From NCBI GenBank assembly GCA_025024175.1, contig QCXZ01000064.1, positions 52,039,325 through 52,103,324 on the forward strand: a stretch of DNA of 64,000 nt, written 5' to 3'. The notes under the pieces were generated by a model. That model saw only the letters and a list, made by a program, of their open reading frames with translations, ran no database searches and had not been told where the DNA came from. The DNA is from Rhyzopertha dominica. Taxonomy: Eukaryota; Arthropoda; Insecta; Coleoptera; Bostrichidae. Below are positions 22,705 through 33,564 of the stretch, piece by piece. The position numbers and the translations under genes were made by a program. Every line of letters starts with the position of its first letter. Position 1 is the stretch's first letter.

Positions 22705-22760
22705 AGAATTCTTCTGAAGAAGCCGACAGTATGATCGGCGAAACGTCAAGAAAAAATTCT
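22705..22760 (+). ncRNA. Hammerhead ribozyme of PLE-1
   Basis: The order is stem I 5' strand AGAATTCTT (22705-22713), core CTGAAGA (22714-22720), and stem II GCCGA (22722-22726) with TCGGC (22735-22739) around an 8-base loop. GAAAC (22740-22744) follows, then GTC (22745-22747) as the cleavage triplet, then the stem I 3' strand AAGAA (22748-22752) and TTCT (22757-22760). Stem I is 5 bp, a 4-base bulge, then 4 bp. Stem III is only the self-complementary ACGT, as in the dimeric hammerheads described from Penelope-like elements. Cleavage is predicted after C22747. All conserved core positions are intact. Confidence 0.8.
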
Positions 22761-22849
22761 ATGACCACGGCATCAAATAGGGTAGAACTTTTTACGAAAG
22801 ACTGTTGTTAGCCTGTGCTAAGCAAGAAAAATTATGCGACTTATAACTC

Positions 22850-23330
22850 ATTTGGCTTAAGCCTGAATAAATCCCCGCATTCCTCAACGTAAAGTACTTG
22901 ATGCTGACCTACAGGTGACCGGCATTTGTTTGGTGCGTGCTGCAGATGTTCAATGAACTGTGGGGTGGGGGATCGATAAGTCGGAAAAGTGGTGGGGGAA
23001 GGGAACACTCCATTTTCCGTGGGCGTCCGTCTGCTGATTTTCCGCACAATATTTTCCTAATGTTTTGCGTATGACACCTTTCGTCGCATACGAGCGCGGG
23101 GTATCACCCATCAACATCACTCTTGAATTCCCCCGCGGGGAAAATGAGCGAGGAAATCGGGAGCAGACTCGAACAAGTGGTCGCGCCCACGTCTCTGGCG
23201 CACTTACTTTTCTAGGTCAATGAAACTGGGCAGGCGGTAACGGCGTTTGTTTGCCGGCACAATAAAGATGGATTGGACCAATCTGTTGCCATGAAACGGG
23301 GTGAATAACAACAGTTTTGTATGATTCGGC
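22850..23330. other. CpG-rich block, possible promoter or first exon
   Basis: This stretch is far richer in CpG and G+C than the flanks (for example CGCATACGAGCGCGGGG near 23090 and CCCCCGCGGGG near 23130). No frame was convincing: the best, opening MSEEIGSRL at about 23143, stops after about 23 codons. It lies upstream of the plus-strand synaptotagmin exons, so a distant promoter for that gene is possible, but nothing links them directly. Confidence 0.3.
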
Positions 23331-24724
23331 CTTAATTTTTTTTAATACTAAATAAGTAAATTTGGTGTAAAAGTACTTTTATATCTTAATTAGCAATAAA
23401 CTACCCCGTTAGAAACACTACGCGTTTAAAAAAAAATGAAGCATTACTTGACCGTTTTTTTAATCAGAAATTAAGAGTGAGAGTTGCCAGGTGTAGAGGG
23501 TTGTTCTGACAATTTCGAAAATAAAAACGACCTGTTTCAGTATTTTACTTCAATTTGTCTGCCATAGTAATTACTGGGGGTGGCTCATTTTCATCGAACA
23601 CCCGGTATATCTGGGAATTACATAGTATAATTCAGCTCTAAAGGAAAGTTTTAAACAATAAAATATAATATTTAATGTCTATGCATATCCATGACGACGA
23701 GTTGAATGTAGGCGAATAATTTTTTGCAGATTTAAGTCTTTAACATAGATATACACAGAGTATATACCCAATAAGTCAAGAATATGAACCACCCTAAACA
23801 TTTAATAATTAGTACTACTAAATTAATAACATTTCTTTTGTTGGCTAAAATCGTATTAATTCATTGGAGAGTAATAATTAACAAAGCTTAAAACGATTGT
23901 TAAAAAAGATTTCGGGCTAGTTCAATTTATGTTCGTATCGTATTTTTGGTTTAGACTAGAGTTTATTCATGAAATCAGACCCGCTTTTCGAAAACTGTTT
24001 TTTGAACAATTATAAACTGTTGTGATAACCTGTCAAAGTCTTATAAAAATGATAAATTATTGATTTAGTAAAAATTGTACTTAATATATTTTAAATACTT
24101 AACAATTTTCCATTTAGTAAAAAAGAAATATAATTATGAGTATAAAAACAGAATCGATTAATAAAAAAATTGAAATATTCCGTAATAATAGTAAGTAATT
24201 ATCTAAAACAGCGTGTTTCCGGAACACTCTGTAATGTCGTTGAAAATAATTTTATTAACAATTTTTTTTTCATCATTAATGTTTAACTTTATTGGCTCGT
24301 TAAGCCACCNNGCAAAATAGGAATAGTATGCTAATTTTTAAATGTANTACCGTTGCCTATGCCTTTGGTGACTTTTGCTGAAACACCCCGANTCTTCCAT
24401 GGANATTATCGGAAATGCTAAAGGCTAATGGANACTAGTAAACCTGCAGTAGAGTGTTAACAAGCACTAAAAGCTTTTAAAATCGTGGGATTGTGCGAGC
24501 AAATGCAACGGTGTTGCAGACTCAGATTGCAGCATTAGGCTTTAATCTAATTTGGTTGGCAAAAAAATTATTGCCTTGCAGGCTTTAATTAAAGCATCAG
24601 CTAATGGCACTGCATAAATTTTAGTACATTTTAGTAATTTGAGTTTAAGAAGTTAGACAAATTAGTATTAAGTTCTAGTATACTGGCATTATTTTCGTTA
24701 AAATGTGAAAAGATTTTGCATCGC
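23331..24724. other. No gene seen; several n bases
   Basis: AT-rich sequence with n at about 24310-24433. Near 23575-23600 and 24222-24240 there are sequences like transposon right ends (GAACACCCGGTAT and GGAACACTCTGTA), but partner ends were not found. Confidence 0.4.
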
Positions 24725-25160
24725 AAGTGGCTATAAAAATGAGGTCGTTCCATTTAAAATAAGAAACTTGTAGTGGATATCTCCTTCAGTTGATGTTCAA
24801 TTGTTTTTTTTGTAACGCCACAAAATTCGTCTCAACTATTGATGAAACTTTCTAATTTAAACCACTAGTCTACGACATCAGATAAAAAAGTTAGCTACTG
24901 TAGACTGTTTCGTGAACAGCAGTTATTCAACAGGAGATATTAAAAAAAACAAATGACTGTAGGGTAGTGGTACCTTAGTACTTTTTTTTAATTCGACGCC
25001 CTTAATCGAATGCGCTATAAAAAGGAGTCGTTCTATTTAAAAAACCACAAAATTTTTCTCAATAATTCATAAAACTTCCCTATCTACGTATAGCACTAGT
25101 CTACAACGTCAAATAAAAAAGTTAGCTATTGTCAACTGTTACCGTGAACATCCTGTATAT
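24725..25160. repeat. Diverged tandem duplication, period about 290
   Basis: Two copies share GGCTATAAAAATGAGGTCGTTC / CGCTATAAAAAGGAGTCGTTC (about 24729 and 25012). Both continue with CCACAAAATT, then ACTAGTCTAC, then AAAAAAGTTAGCTA, ending near GTGAACA. They look like two copies of one dispersed repeat or an old tandem duplication. Confidence 0.6.
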
Positions 25161-25855
25161 GGTTACTGGTAGACTGAGTAAAATTTTTGCTTTTGTATTA
25201 TAATCTGTCTTTATATAAGGTTTCTCAATCAGACGATATAGTTGTACAACCAAAGATCTTATCACACCACATCAATCAATTACAACTAAACTTTACCACA
25301 AACAATTATTCTTAAAAGTAAGCGGCACAGCCCATCAGTCACCGTATATAATTGTATATCCTTCTTTTTTGGAAAAAATGATCCTATGATGCTTTATTAG
25401 CCGATTACAGGTCTCGTTAGAGAAAGTATCACATCATCTCACGTTTTTTTACTGATAGATGCTGTTCCCGTTCAAACCAATTTATTAAAGGCTAATACTG
25501 GATACAAGACAGAAAACAACCAAGTTTTAAGCCTTGCTTCAAGAAGGTCTATAATTCTATCAGCAATCTCGCATGTTGCGCTTCGATCATAAGGGGATAA
25601 TAAAAACTCCTACGCAACGTCAAAAGCTTCGAGTAATAAGTCTAATGGGACGGTAATGTAATAATTCCGTTAAAAGTTTCGTGTTCCTTGTGGGATCGAA
25701 TATCGGTTTCTATCGAGTCGGTGATGTATCATAATAAAATTGTAACAAGGTAAGAGCGTAGATTATTTTATGAACTGACTTCTTAATCCTTTAAATCGTC
25801 CTTATTTGGGAGAATGCAGACACTATTTTATACAAATAATATTCATATTTCACAG

Positions 25856-26027
25856 CTACAGAATGGGAATTAAACGCCATCATGATGAAGCTTGTGCTTT
25901 TTTAACAGTCTTCGCCAACATTTTGGAAAAAATTGCAATCCTTATGTTTGACAACGATAATATTATACTGCTTTTAGAAAAGCTTCATTTTGACAAACAT
26001 TTATGGAAAATATGTTCATACTTAAAG
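25856..26027 (+). CDS. Orphan exon-like frame, possibly odorant-receptor-like
   Basis: A 172-base open stretch is bounded by a good acceptor (TTTCACAG before 25856) and donor (AAAG|GTAATT after 26027). It encodes about 57 residues with ACAFLTVFANILEKIAILMF and then NIILLLEKLHFDKHLWK. A hydrophobic segment followed by an amphipathic Leu-rich helix resembles the second-exon region of insect odorant receptors, but no diagnostic motif is present and no partner exon was found on either side. It may be a fragment of a receptor pseudogene or a chance frame. Confidence 0.3.
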
Positions 26028-26306
26028 GTAATTGCAATTTTACTTCGACTGCAGCTGGGTTATACAAAATATTGCTGTTTTCTCTCCGAGTGGGATAGCA
26101 GAGAATAGGAAAATCATTATATTAAGAAAAGCTGGTCCAAGTGCAGGATCTTTGGAAGCAAGGATTGCACATTGATATCGATACACCTCAAACATTCACT
26201 CATAATAACAAAAGTAAGTTCAAGCTCTAAGCGCTACAAGATGGCGCCTCCGAAATGATTACAATTATTAATAATTAAGTTTTACACTAAGGGCATTTTA
26301 ATCACA

Positions 26307-26505
26307 TATAATAAACATTTGTAAGAATCAATTAGGTATCTTGAAGAAAAGCAAACTGATTGTTTTGAATGTATATGCCTTGTTTCACTAGATTATCAGA
26401 TAATTCTGATGATTGTTTCGAAACGAAACAAAGCACACACTTAGGTAAAACAATCACTTTGTCTCCAAACTACCTAATTGATTCCGAATGTTTAAGAATG
26501 AGTGT
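26307..26505. repeat. Imperfect foldback with hammerhead-like apex
   Basis: GAATCAATTAGGTA (26325) is inverted as TACCTAATTGATTC (26470), and CTGATTGTTTT matches AAAACAATCAC, so the two halves fold on each other. At the apex lies TTCTGATGATTGTTTCGAAAC (26408-26428). Its complement, CGAAACAATCATCAGAATTATCTGATAA, matches the terminal repeat of the PLE family relics at 33.8 and 43.5 kb, so this is probably an inverted pair of PLE terminal repeats without a body. Confidence 0.55.
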
Positions 26506-27054
26506 ACCTTCGAAATGATAGAACATTTGTAAGAACTATTTTTCAATATTTTACGCAAAAATTAAATATTTTTTGTCACAATTAATTCTCCTGGTGGTAT
26601 CTCATACACAAATAATAGACGGCGCCATGGCTTGTCCAAACACTCCTCACCCCATACTAATCTATTGCCTTCCTTTTTAGCTCGAGTCGGTTACTGCTTA
26701 AGTCCTCCTTTATGTTCTGTGCAGATAAGATGACCTTTCACAGCTTATCCATAAACCGGTCTTTCATAAAATTTTCTCTATAGTGGTTTCAAGGTCTGGT
26801 ATCTGATATCTGATGTAGGGTCCAAACCAATTACATGAAACGCTTTTTCGAGTAGGTATACTGCAGGCCGGTAGCTAGGAGGGTTCCAATAGAATTAAGA
26901 GTTGCTCACTCCAGAAATTGTCTTGTCGGTCACAAAAGAAATACCTAGGTAATGAAAATATTAAGTATAAACAGACACATACATATATATAATAAATGTT
27001 TTTATAATCGGTATTATATAAGTGTATCTATATTTAAAGTGTTCTCTTATGTAC

Positions 27055-27480
27055 AAGGTGGTGCAAAAGTTTTCATTCAATTTCTAAAAGCAGTAGCCTT
27101 CTTGGTAAATTAAAAATATCCTGTTTATTGAAAAAGTTTATTTTTAATTAAGCTACGAAGGTAATATTAGTTGAATGTACACCACTGCGCGGAGTTGATG
27201 TACATTCTGGCTCGCTTCACAGCATTTTCCATAACTTTTAGTAAAATCTCTTGTACATTCTTAAATTCTCCACGTCTTGTCGGATGTTCTTCTTTTAGGG
27301 CGGCCAAAGACTGGCTTGTTCATATACACTCGTGACTTCAGAACACCCCTAAGAACTAAACTTGCTGGCTGGCAGTAAAAATCGCAAAAATATTCTTCAA
27401 GCCCAGTTCCTTGATCATGGTCTTGTAGTACTCAGTAGTTACAGAAACCAACACCGTTTTCGAAAAAATAAAGGTGAATT
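27055..27480 (-). pseudogene. Mariner-type transposase C-terminal relic
   Basis: On the minus strand, SRVYMNKP and, in a shifted frame, KVMENAVKRARMYINSAQWC follow the order of the C-terminus of mariner-type transposases (LKSxVYxNKP...MxNxxxRxxxCIxxGG). The frame between them is broken. The plus-strand left edge, TACAAGGTGGTGCAAAAGTTTTC, has the look of a mariner terminal repeat preceded by TA. The catalytic core was not found; this is the 3' part of a truncated copy. Confidence 0.5.
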
Positions 27481-27572
27481 ACCTTTCTTCCGTAAACAAA
27501 CACCAAATGGCCTTTCATGGATTTGTTGAGCATTAGAAGTGATATTGATAGTTTTGATCATGAAATAAGATC

Positions 27573-27607
27573 GACGTTTCGCCCGCACTTATAAGGGGCG
27601 TCATCAG
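27573..27607 (-). ncRNA. Hammerhead ribozyme core, minus strand
   Basis: On the minus strand CTGATGA (27607-27601) is followed by C, then stem II GCCC and GGGC around an 11-base loop, then GAAAC (27580-27576) and GTC (27575-27573). The core is complete, and the ACGT/GUC arrangement equals that of the two PLE ribozymes. Stem I is weak: only the first two base pairs are clear. Related but decayed copies lie at 38612-38643 and near 36820. No PLE coding sequence adjoins it. Confidence 0.55.
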
Positions 27608-28539
27608 GACAAGAATAAGGAGTATAGAATATGGTAAAAACCTAACGTGAGAAACACATTTTAGATTGTGCAGCGCTAATATCGTAAAAAACGTACATTT
27701 TTAAATCATGTTTTTATATGAAATCAAACACAGTAAAATACAAAAAAATAAATAACATCTTTTATGGACAGATGTTTCGAACTTTCAGTGCTAACATTTC
27801 ACAACATAAAGTTATGCTCTTCTAGTAAAATGCAACTGTCTGTAAGGTGCAACCGGTGCAACGTAGACCAGGCAGTATAGTGGCGCTGTTTGTTGGGCTA
27901 CAAACAGATGGCGCTCACAGGCAAAGTCCGTTTAGCTTTTTGTCATCTTATTAACATTAGCAAAATTTTGAAATACATGACTGCGTCGGGCGCTTATATT
28001 CGTTGTTGGAAATTGACGTAAATATTTTATGCAATTTATGGAATTTTTTAAAAGAAATGTACTAGATCTAAAAAAATACTAATGTACTAGATGTAACAAA
28101 AAAGTACTATTTAGATCTACTACATATGTACTAGACTGGTAACACCGGAATGGAAACGATAGATAACGTTGTACGTGGTGTTACGAGGGGGGTGGGAATG
28201 CTTGGACGGTACAGGTGGGAGATTGTGAAAGTGGGGATAGCCGTTGGGTGATTGGGTACCAAATAGTGGAGAGATGGTAAACATCTTCGCGATTTATATT
28301 ATCCGGATGTTTGGAAATTTCTATGGCTTATCGGTATTTTTGGGTTGTGAAAAAAGAGAATCCGAAAGAAGAAAAATAAGGAATCCAAGGATGTATCACA
28401 CCTATATTTTAGTTTAAACTAAACCCCTACAATTAATTTTTGTAATTATCTGATCGCAATTTTGAAATTACAAGCTCAAACAAGTGACAAACCAACTGCT
28501 TTTTAAATTCTTTAATGGAGATCTAGAAGTTTTGTAACG

Positions 28540-28860
28540 TTTTATCAATAACTGGGGCATATTGCCGAAACATATAGCAGTGGATATGTCGAAAGTTGAA
28601 GTTTTGAGAAGTTCATAGAACATTCTAGAACCATCAGTAGAAGAAGAAAGAACTCCCAAGTGTAGCACATTGCCTAAACCGTCTCGCGGAACAGATGTCA
28701 AAAATCGACGTTTCGACAAGGTCATAAAACATTCGATATAAGAAAAAAATTTCCAAGTATGTTATATTTCCTAAACTTTCTAACGGTAAAAATGTCGACA
28801 ATCGACGTTTTCAGAAGGTCATTCTAAGGTTGCCGTAATTTTTATAACTTTGTATAATCG
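28540..28860. repeat. Internally repeated dispersed element, copy 1
   Basis: Units of about 100-130 bases recur: GAAAATCGACGTTTTGAGAAGGTCAT, CATTCTAGAA and CCAAGTGTAGCACATTGCC-like blocks in varying states. The right end, AAGGTTGCCGTAATTTTTATAACTTTGTATAATCG, is shared with the copy at 61.7-62.13 kb, so this is a defined repeat family and not random satellite. No coding capacity is seen. Confidence 0.6.
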
Positions 28861-29269
28861 CCCACAGCTTCATAGATGTTCTATAGCCTTTTAAATATTC
28901 TAACTGACCGAGCAAAGGTAGTTAAACAGAAATTATTTTTAGGGTTTATTTTGAATTAAAGTGCCAGAGTGGTACACCACTTTTTTTAAACCATTTAGAA
29001 ATCCAGTATGGCACCCATAAGAAAGACAAAAGTTGCTGTTTGTAAATCGATATTTAGTAAGTGCTGAAAAATTTGGTTGGCAAAAAATTAAGATAATTAT
29101 GGCTGCATGTGTACAAAACTTGCGTTTTCCCCAATTTCCTATACATAAAAGAGCTATAGCAAACTAAGCTTTCGTATATTTTTTTGTTTTTTTTAATATT
29201 ATTTAAGTGCAATGCTAATAATTATGCAACTTTTTCTCATTTAATTAACAGTGTAGCACTTCAAATATA

Positions 29270-30456
29270 GGGTTTTCCAATAGGGACGGGTCGATGCTGA
29301 CAGGCTGTTACGTCTATGTTGTTATAGCGACCGCTGTCAAATATGTTGTTTGTTATTCAGTCACAGATGCCAAATCATCATGTCAAGTTACACGATTGAG
29401 CAAGATGTCCAAATGATAACACTCTATTATCAAAATGAATGTTCATTAGTGAAAACTTTGCGAGCGTTGCGTCCATTTTATGGCAGATGCGGTGGCCCTT
29501 CAAAGTCGACTCTTCAACGTTTGATGGCCAAATTTGAGATGACCGGTTCCATAAACGAGCCGACCAGCACCCTTACGTACAAGGAAAGCCAGATCGGTCG
29601 AAAACATTGTCGCTGTCAGTGGAAGTGTGCAGGAGAACCCGAGGCAGTCAATTCCTCGTCGTGCACAAGAACTCGGCCTTTCGCAGACTTCAACTTGGCG
29701 AATTTTGTGTCGTGATTTGGGCCTGTACCCGTACAAGATCCAACTGACCCAAGAGCTCAAAGTTAACTATCACAGACAACGCCGTTTGTTTGCTAATTGG
29801 GCTTTGGACCATTTGGAAGAGGATCGCTAACCCACACGAAGTTCAACAGATGACAATGCATCCACAAAAAGTGACTGTTCGGTGCAGATTTTAGGCTGGC
29901 GGCGTCATTGGTCTGTACTTTTTGAGAAACAACGTTGGTGAGGCAATCACAGTCACCGCCGAGCTCTACAGGTCAATGAATTAAACAATACGGACGTGGA
30001 TGACATGTGGTTTCAGCAGGATGGCGCTACTTGCCACACTGCGAACGCCACGATAGACATGCTGCATGATCGATTTAAGCGTATGGTTATCTTTCGTAGA
30101 GGTGACGTGAATAGGCCACCAAGATCGTGTGATTTGACCTAGCTAGACTTTTTCTTGCGGAGTTTTCTTAAGTCTTATGTCTATACCAATAAGCCGCAAT
30201 CGACTGATGCCCTCAAGATCAACATAACCCATGCCATTGCTCAAATTCAGCCGGATCTATGCGGCAGAGTAATTGAAAAATTGGACCTCTAAGGTTCATG
30301 CCACCGTGAGAAGCCGCGGCGGACATATGAATGATGTAATATTTCATATATAATGGCATACATGGGCCTTTCAAATAAAAAAATAATTTCGTTAATACCT
30401 CACACACAGCTTGTTCTATTCCATTTCAACATCGGCCCGTCCCTATTGGAAAACCC
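29270..30456 (+). mobile_element. Mariner-type DNA transposon, dead copy
   Basis: Inverted ends GGGTTTTCCAATAGGGACGGG (29270) and its complement (ending 30456) are flanked by TA (29268-29269 and 30457-30458). The transposase starts at 29380 (SSYTIEQDVQMITLYY) with the N-terminal HTH. A frameshift near 29585 moves it to QENPRQSIPRRAQELGLS, and a stop follows at 29828. The core then resumes as DDMWFQQDGATCHTANATI and later CDLTxLDFFL, with 36 residues counted between the two catalytic Asp codons. The segment with the first catalytic Asp is damaged. At 1187 bp the element is nearly full length for its class. Confidence 0.88.
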
Positions 30457-32085
30457 TATAGAAAAGTTGTCCATCGATAACAGAATTCGTGATTATTACA
30501 GTCTGACGATAGTGACCAATCCCAAATTACAGTGTCTTGGTCAAATATTAATTTGGTATCCNAGTTAGTCCCTTTAAAATCACACTAGACGGAGTTGACC
30601 TACTTTTAATTCAATATAAATTTGGTCATTCACCTTTTTTCCACTATCACCACTGGTAGAAGTAAACCTTCAGGTTCACTAAACCTGCGAAGTAAATAAC
30701 TGAGGAAGCTTGCACGTCTCCATTCACGAGACTTCGTTAAAGTATAATGAGTTTCTAGATGCTTTTGGGCTTTCACAGGGCGAGATAAGTACTCAGAATG
30801 TTTCGTTCGTCGTAGAACTTCTCTTGCAGGCGTCGCTGCTTTGTGATTACGGCCCATTCCATCACTCCAACTTTGAGCGCGTACATACATCGTAGATGTA
30901 ATTTAGCAGCTGCACGAATCTCCGCTTTAACCCTTTGAATATTTTACCACCGAAGCCAGGCTTGGCTTAATTAAACAGCCCTCCATACCTCTCTGAAAAT
31001 CTGTTTAAAAACGCTGGAAGCTTTGGGCCGCTTGCGTCACTACTGCCGCCACACCGTTCTGGCGGTGTTTGTGTCGCTTGTCTTTATCTGAAATTACGAG
31101 CTGAACGCCGTTGCCAGGGAAACTCCAGGAAAGGTATTCGTCTTGTTGGCCTCAGCTCGCTCGAAACTCCAAAATTCCAGCAGATGGTTAAATGAGATTT
31201 TTTTATGCGCAGCAGCCGATGTAGAAGGCCCGAGGATCAAAGGAAAAATGCCTTCCACCGCGTCATAGCTTAAATTGCGTCGCGCTTATAGGATCTCGTT
31301 AGTTGCTTTGCGCAACCTGGTTCTCGTACAATGTGGTTCTTGGTTCTTGTTGAATGTGCGGATGGAGTAAGAACACTTTTATGTATAAGTGGTTCATGCT
31401 TGGACGCAATGACTACAAAAAGTCATCTATTGGTGTTATTCTCATGGCTGATGTTATCTTGCATGTAGAAATTGGCAATTGCTACTTCCATACGAAAAAC
31501 GCTATAGAATATAAAGTTTCAACTGTTGTAACTGCAAATATGTTAGTAGTGGCTAGGAGCTTGCAGTTAGATAGTTAATTTATACTATTCAGATAATATA
31601 AGATTTTTTTTTCTTATTACAACCGATATACAGGTTGACCCACGAAAACACCAGCAATTATAACTCCTAACTATAAACAAAATATAAATCAAATTGCATA
31701 AGAAATAGCGCAAAATAGTAATACTTATTTTCTTAAATTCTTTTCATTAATGTCAAACCATAGTTAAGTTTTTATTTTAAATGATACATACATACATAAT
31801 TTTAGTGTATTCGGACAGGATTTTTGCTGAATTCAAGGATATCTATTTTTGATAAACGATTATTGAAAAAATAAAACGCTTAAGAAATTCAACTTTTTTT
31901 TATTATCTACTAAATCTCGCAATGTGTCATGAAACTTCTGAAATGTAAGTAATATAAAGAAATAAAATAAAACGCTTTACAGTAATTGTTTAAATTGCCT
32001 GTCGCCTTGTTGAACATATACCGCACATCTCCTAATTACTAAACGAGACTGCAGCTATTTATTAATTATATTTTATCTTAAAATG
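30457..32085. other. No gene supported; GC-richer block at 30690-31350
   Basis: 30690-31350 is richer in CpG than its flanks and contains no frame with recognisable motifs; unspliced or non-coding exon sequence is possible. At 31630 ATACAGGTTGACCCACGAAAA resembles a mariner left end and may belong to the relic that follows. One n lies at about 30562. Confidence 0.35.
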
Positions 32086-32400
32086 TCAACATTTTCTGGA
32101 GGTGCTAAATAAACTCCATCTTGTAGATATGTCCACAACCAAAGATCGAGGGGCGTAAGATCCGGTGAACGCTCAGAGGACTCAGTAGAACAGGATGTCC
32201 CTATCCACTTATTTCCAAATTGCAATTATATTTCGTTAAATAAAGTGTGATATTTTTTTGAATTTATGCAACCATCATTTTCAATGGTAAACCACGGATC
32301 TTCTTGGTTCCTTGGCATTGTTGTTTCTATTAAAATACCATTGCTTCTAAGGGTGCATTCATCGGTCAAATTATCTTTCTATAAAAATCTGGATCTTCTT
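32086..32400 (-). pseudogene. Mariner-type transposase relic with SPDLTPLD box
   Basis: The minus strand reads RSPDLTPLDLWLWTYLQ then GVYLAPPENVDILR in one frame. This is the box with the last catalytic Asp and the following W(G/T)YLK region of mariner-like transposases. Upstream on the same strand, NQEDPWFTIENDGCIN and QFGNKWIGTSCS are in keeping with the preceding core but carry a stop. The copy is fragmentary. It differs in sequence from the mariner relics at 29.3, 45.7 and 61.4 kb, so a separate family is likely. Confidence 0.55.
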
Positions 32401-33059
32401 TTAATGCATTTAAATAAAAACGACAAAACTGTATTCTTCGGTATGGATTATTTTGTTCTAATGCATGAACTTTTCAAGCTATACACTGTTTAAGTTTGTT
32501 TACTTAAAATACTATGGACTGTAATTTTTTATTTCCCAATATTACGTGCGAGTGAATGTACGTGAATTTTCTTGAACTGCAAGAAGAACATCTAATTCCG
32601 TATTTTCCGAGAAACTACGTTGTTGTGTTTTATGTTTTTTAAATGATCCATAGTTTCTCAAATTCATTTCAAAAAATCGTTTTCCGTATTCTAATCGTTA
32701 GCAGTTTAAAAAGGATCAACGACAAAACATTTTTCCTTTACGCGGTTTTTCTTGTGTGTTGCATTTCTTAGTGTTCACAATCTTTTTTATCTTCTTGCCG
32801 CACCTGCCATTTTGTGCTTCAAGCAGGTAATTGATATGAAGTATGCATTCGAAGTATTTATTAAAACATGCAAGCTAGACAACCCAAAATTAATGGCTTC
32901 TGACTTTGTAGATAGTTTATTGCTTTTGGATTGGGCTTACAGATAAAGATAAAGCACTTAGATGATGGAGTTTCTTTAAGGATATTTTCGATTTTACTAT
33001 CGATCATGGTAAGACGTAGAAAGTGAGTCGCATGGATATTATAACTGAGTTAGGTAGCT

Positions 33060-33560
33060 TGGAAACAAGCTGACTCAACGTATATTCTTTGTCTCCCTTG
33101 ATTTATCAGATAACTCTGCCAATCGTTTTGACCTAGCGGTCATTATCAAAGAAATAACAGCGTTATACTAAACTCAGATGTGCAGAATTTTGTTTACGTG
33201 CCCTTTTCACAGGAGCTGAAAAGTAGCGTTGTAAAATTCTCTCGCCTTGGTTTTGAAGTATTTGCCAAATGTTTTTTCTGATATTAAGCTTTGTTAATTT
33301 CCAAAAGTTCTAAAAGGTTTAGTTTATTACCCTTCCTTTCGCAATGTAAGATTTAAATGTCGCTTTCATCTAAGTAATGATTATTTTTTATACAATGGCC
33401 AGCAAAACCTGCTTGAATTTATATTCGCAACATGTCCTTTAATTTATTTTTAATAGCTCTACCTGATTTTGCTATGTATGTCATGTCATATTGCATGCAT
33501 TTTAGTTGGTAAATACCGCTTTTGTTAAAATTATTGGATTTTAGCTTATTGTTAACTAGT
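33060..33560 (-). pseudogene. PLE-2 GIY-YIG endonuclease relic, minus copy
   Basis: Read on the minus strand the frames give KSGIYQLKCMQYDMTYIAKS, then AGHCIKNNHYLDES, then NKLNLLELLEINKA. This is the GIY...TYIG(Q)SGR...H...HxLxE pattern of the Penelope-type GIY-YIG nuclease with its CCHH additions, interrupted by stops. It is followed by terminal-repeat sequence ending with GGTCAAAACGATTGGCAGAG. It stands head to head with a plus-strand partial copy that begins about 33565. Confidence 0.65.
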
Positions 33561-33564
33561 TAAT

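Larger units (their letters stand above)
18590..22825 (+). mobile_element. Penelope-like element PLE-1, interrupted by a hAT insertion
   Basis: The body reads, in order: a linker region near 18715-18897 (NKSDYNEKIKTLLEPNDY), the RT at 19023-19466, FLDVLVKR near 19525, and a GIY-YIG endonuclease split into 19890-19983 and 22334-22570. A downstream terminal repeat follows. A partial inverted copy of that repeat precedes the body: the complement of 18600-18665 (TTCTACGACCACAGCATCAA) matches 22760-22800 (TTCTATGACCACGGCATCAA). Inverted and direct terminal copies are normal for PLEs. The 3' repeat carries a TATA box and a hammerhead ribozyme. Several stops and frame changes make it inactive. Confidence 0.8.

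Noticed and set aside
23143..23215. Possible first exon of the synaptotagmin opening MSEEIGSRL
   Set aside because: It stops after about 23 codons, and no donor gives the phase-1 end required by the exon at 34710.
32752..32946. 64-codon plus-strand frame
   Set aside because: No motif, no splice context, next to a mariner relic; treated as chance.
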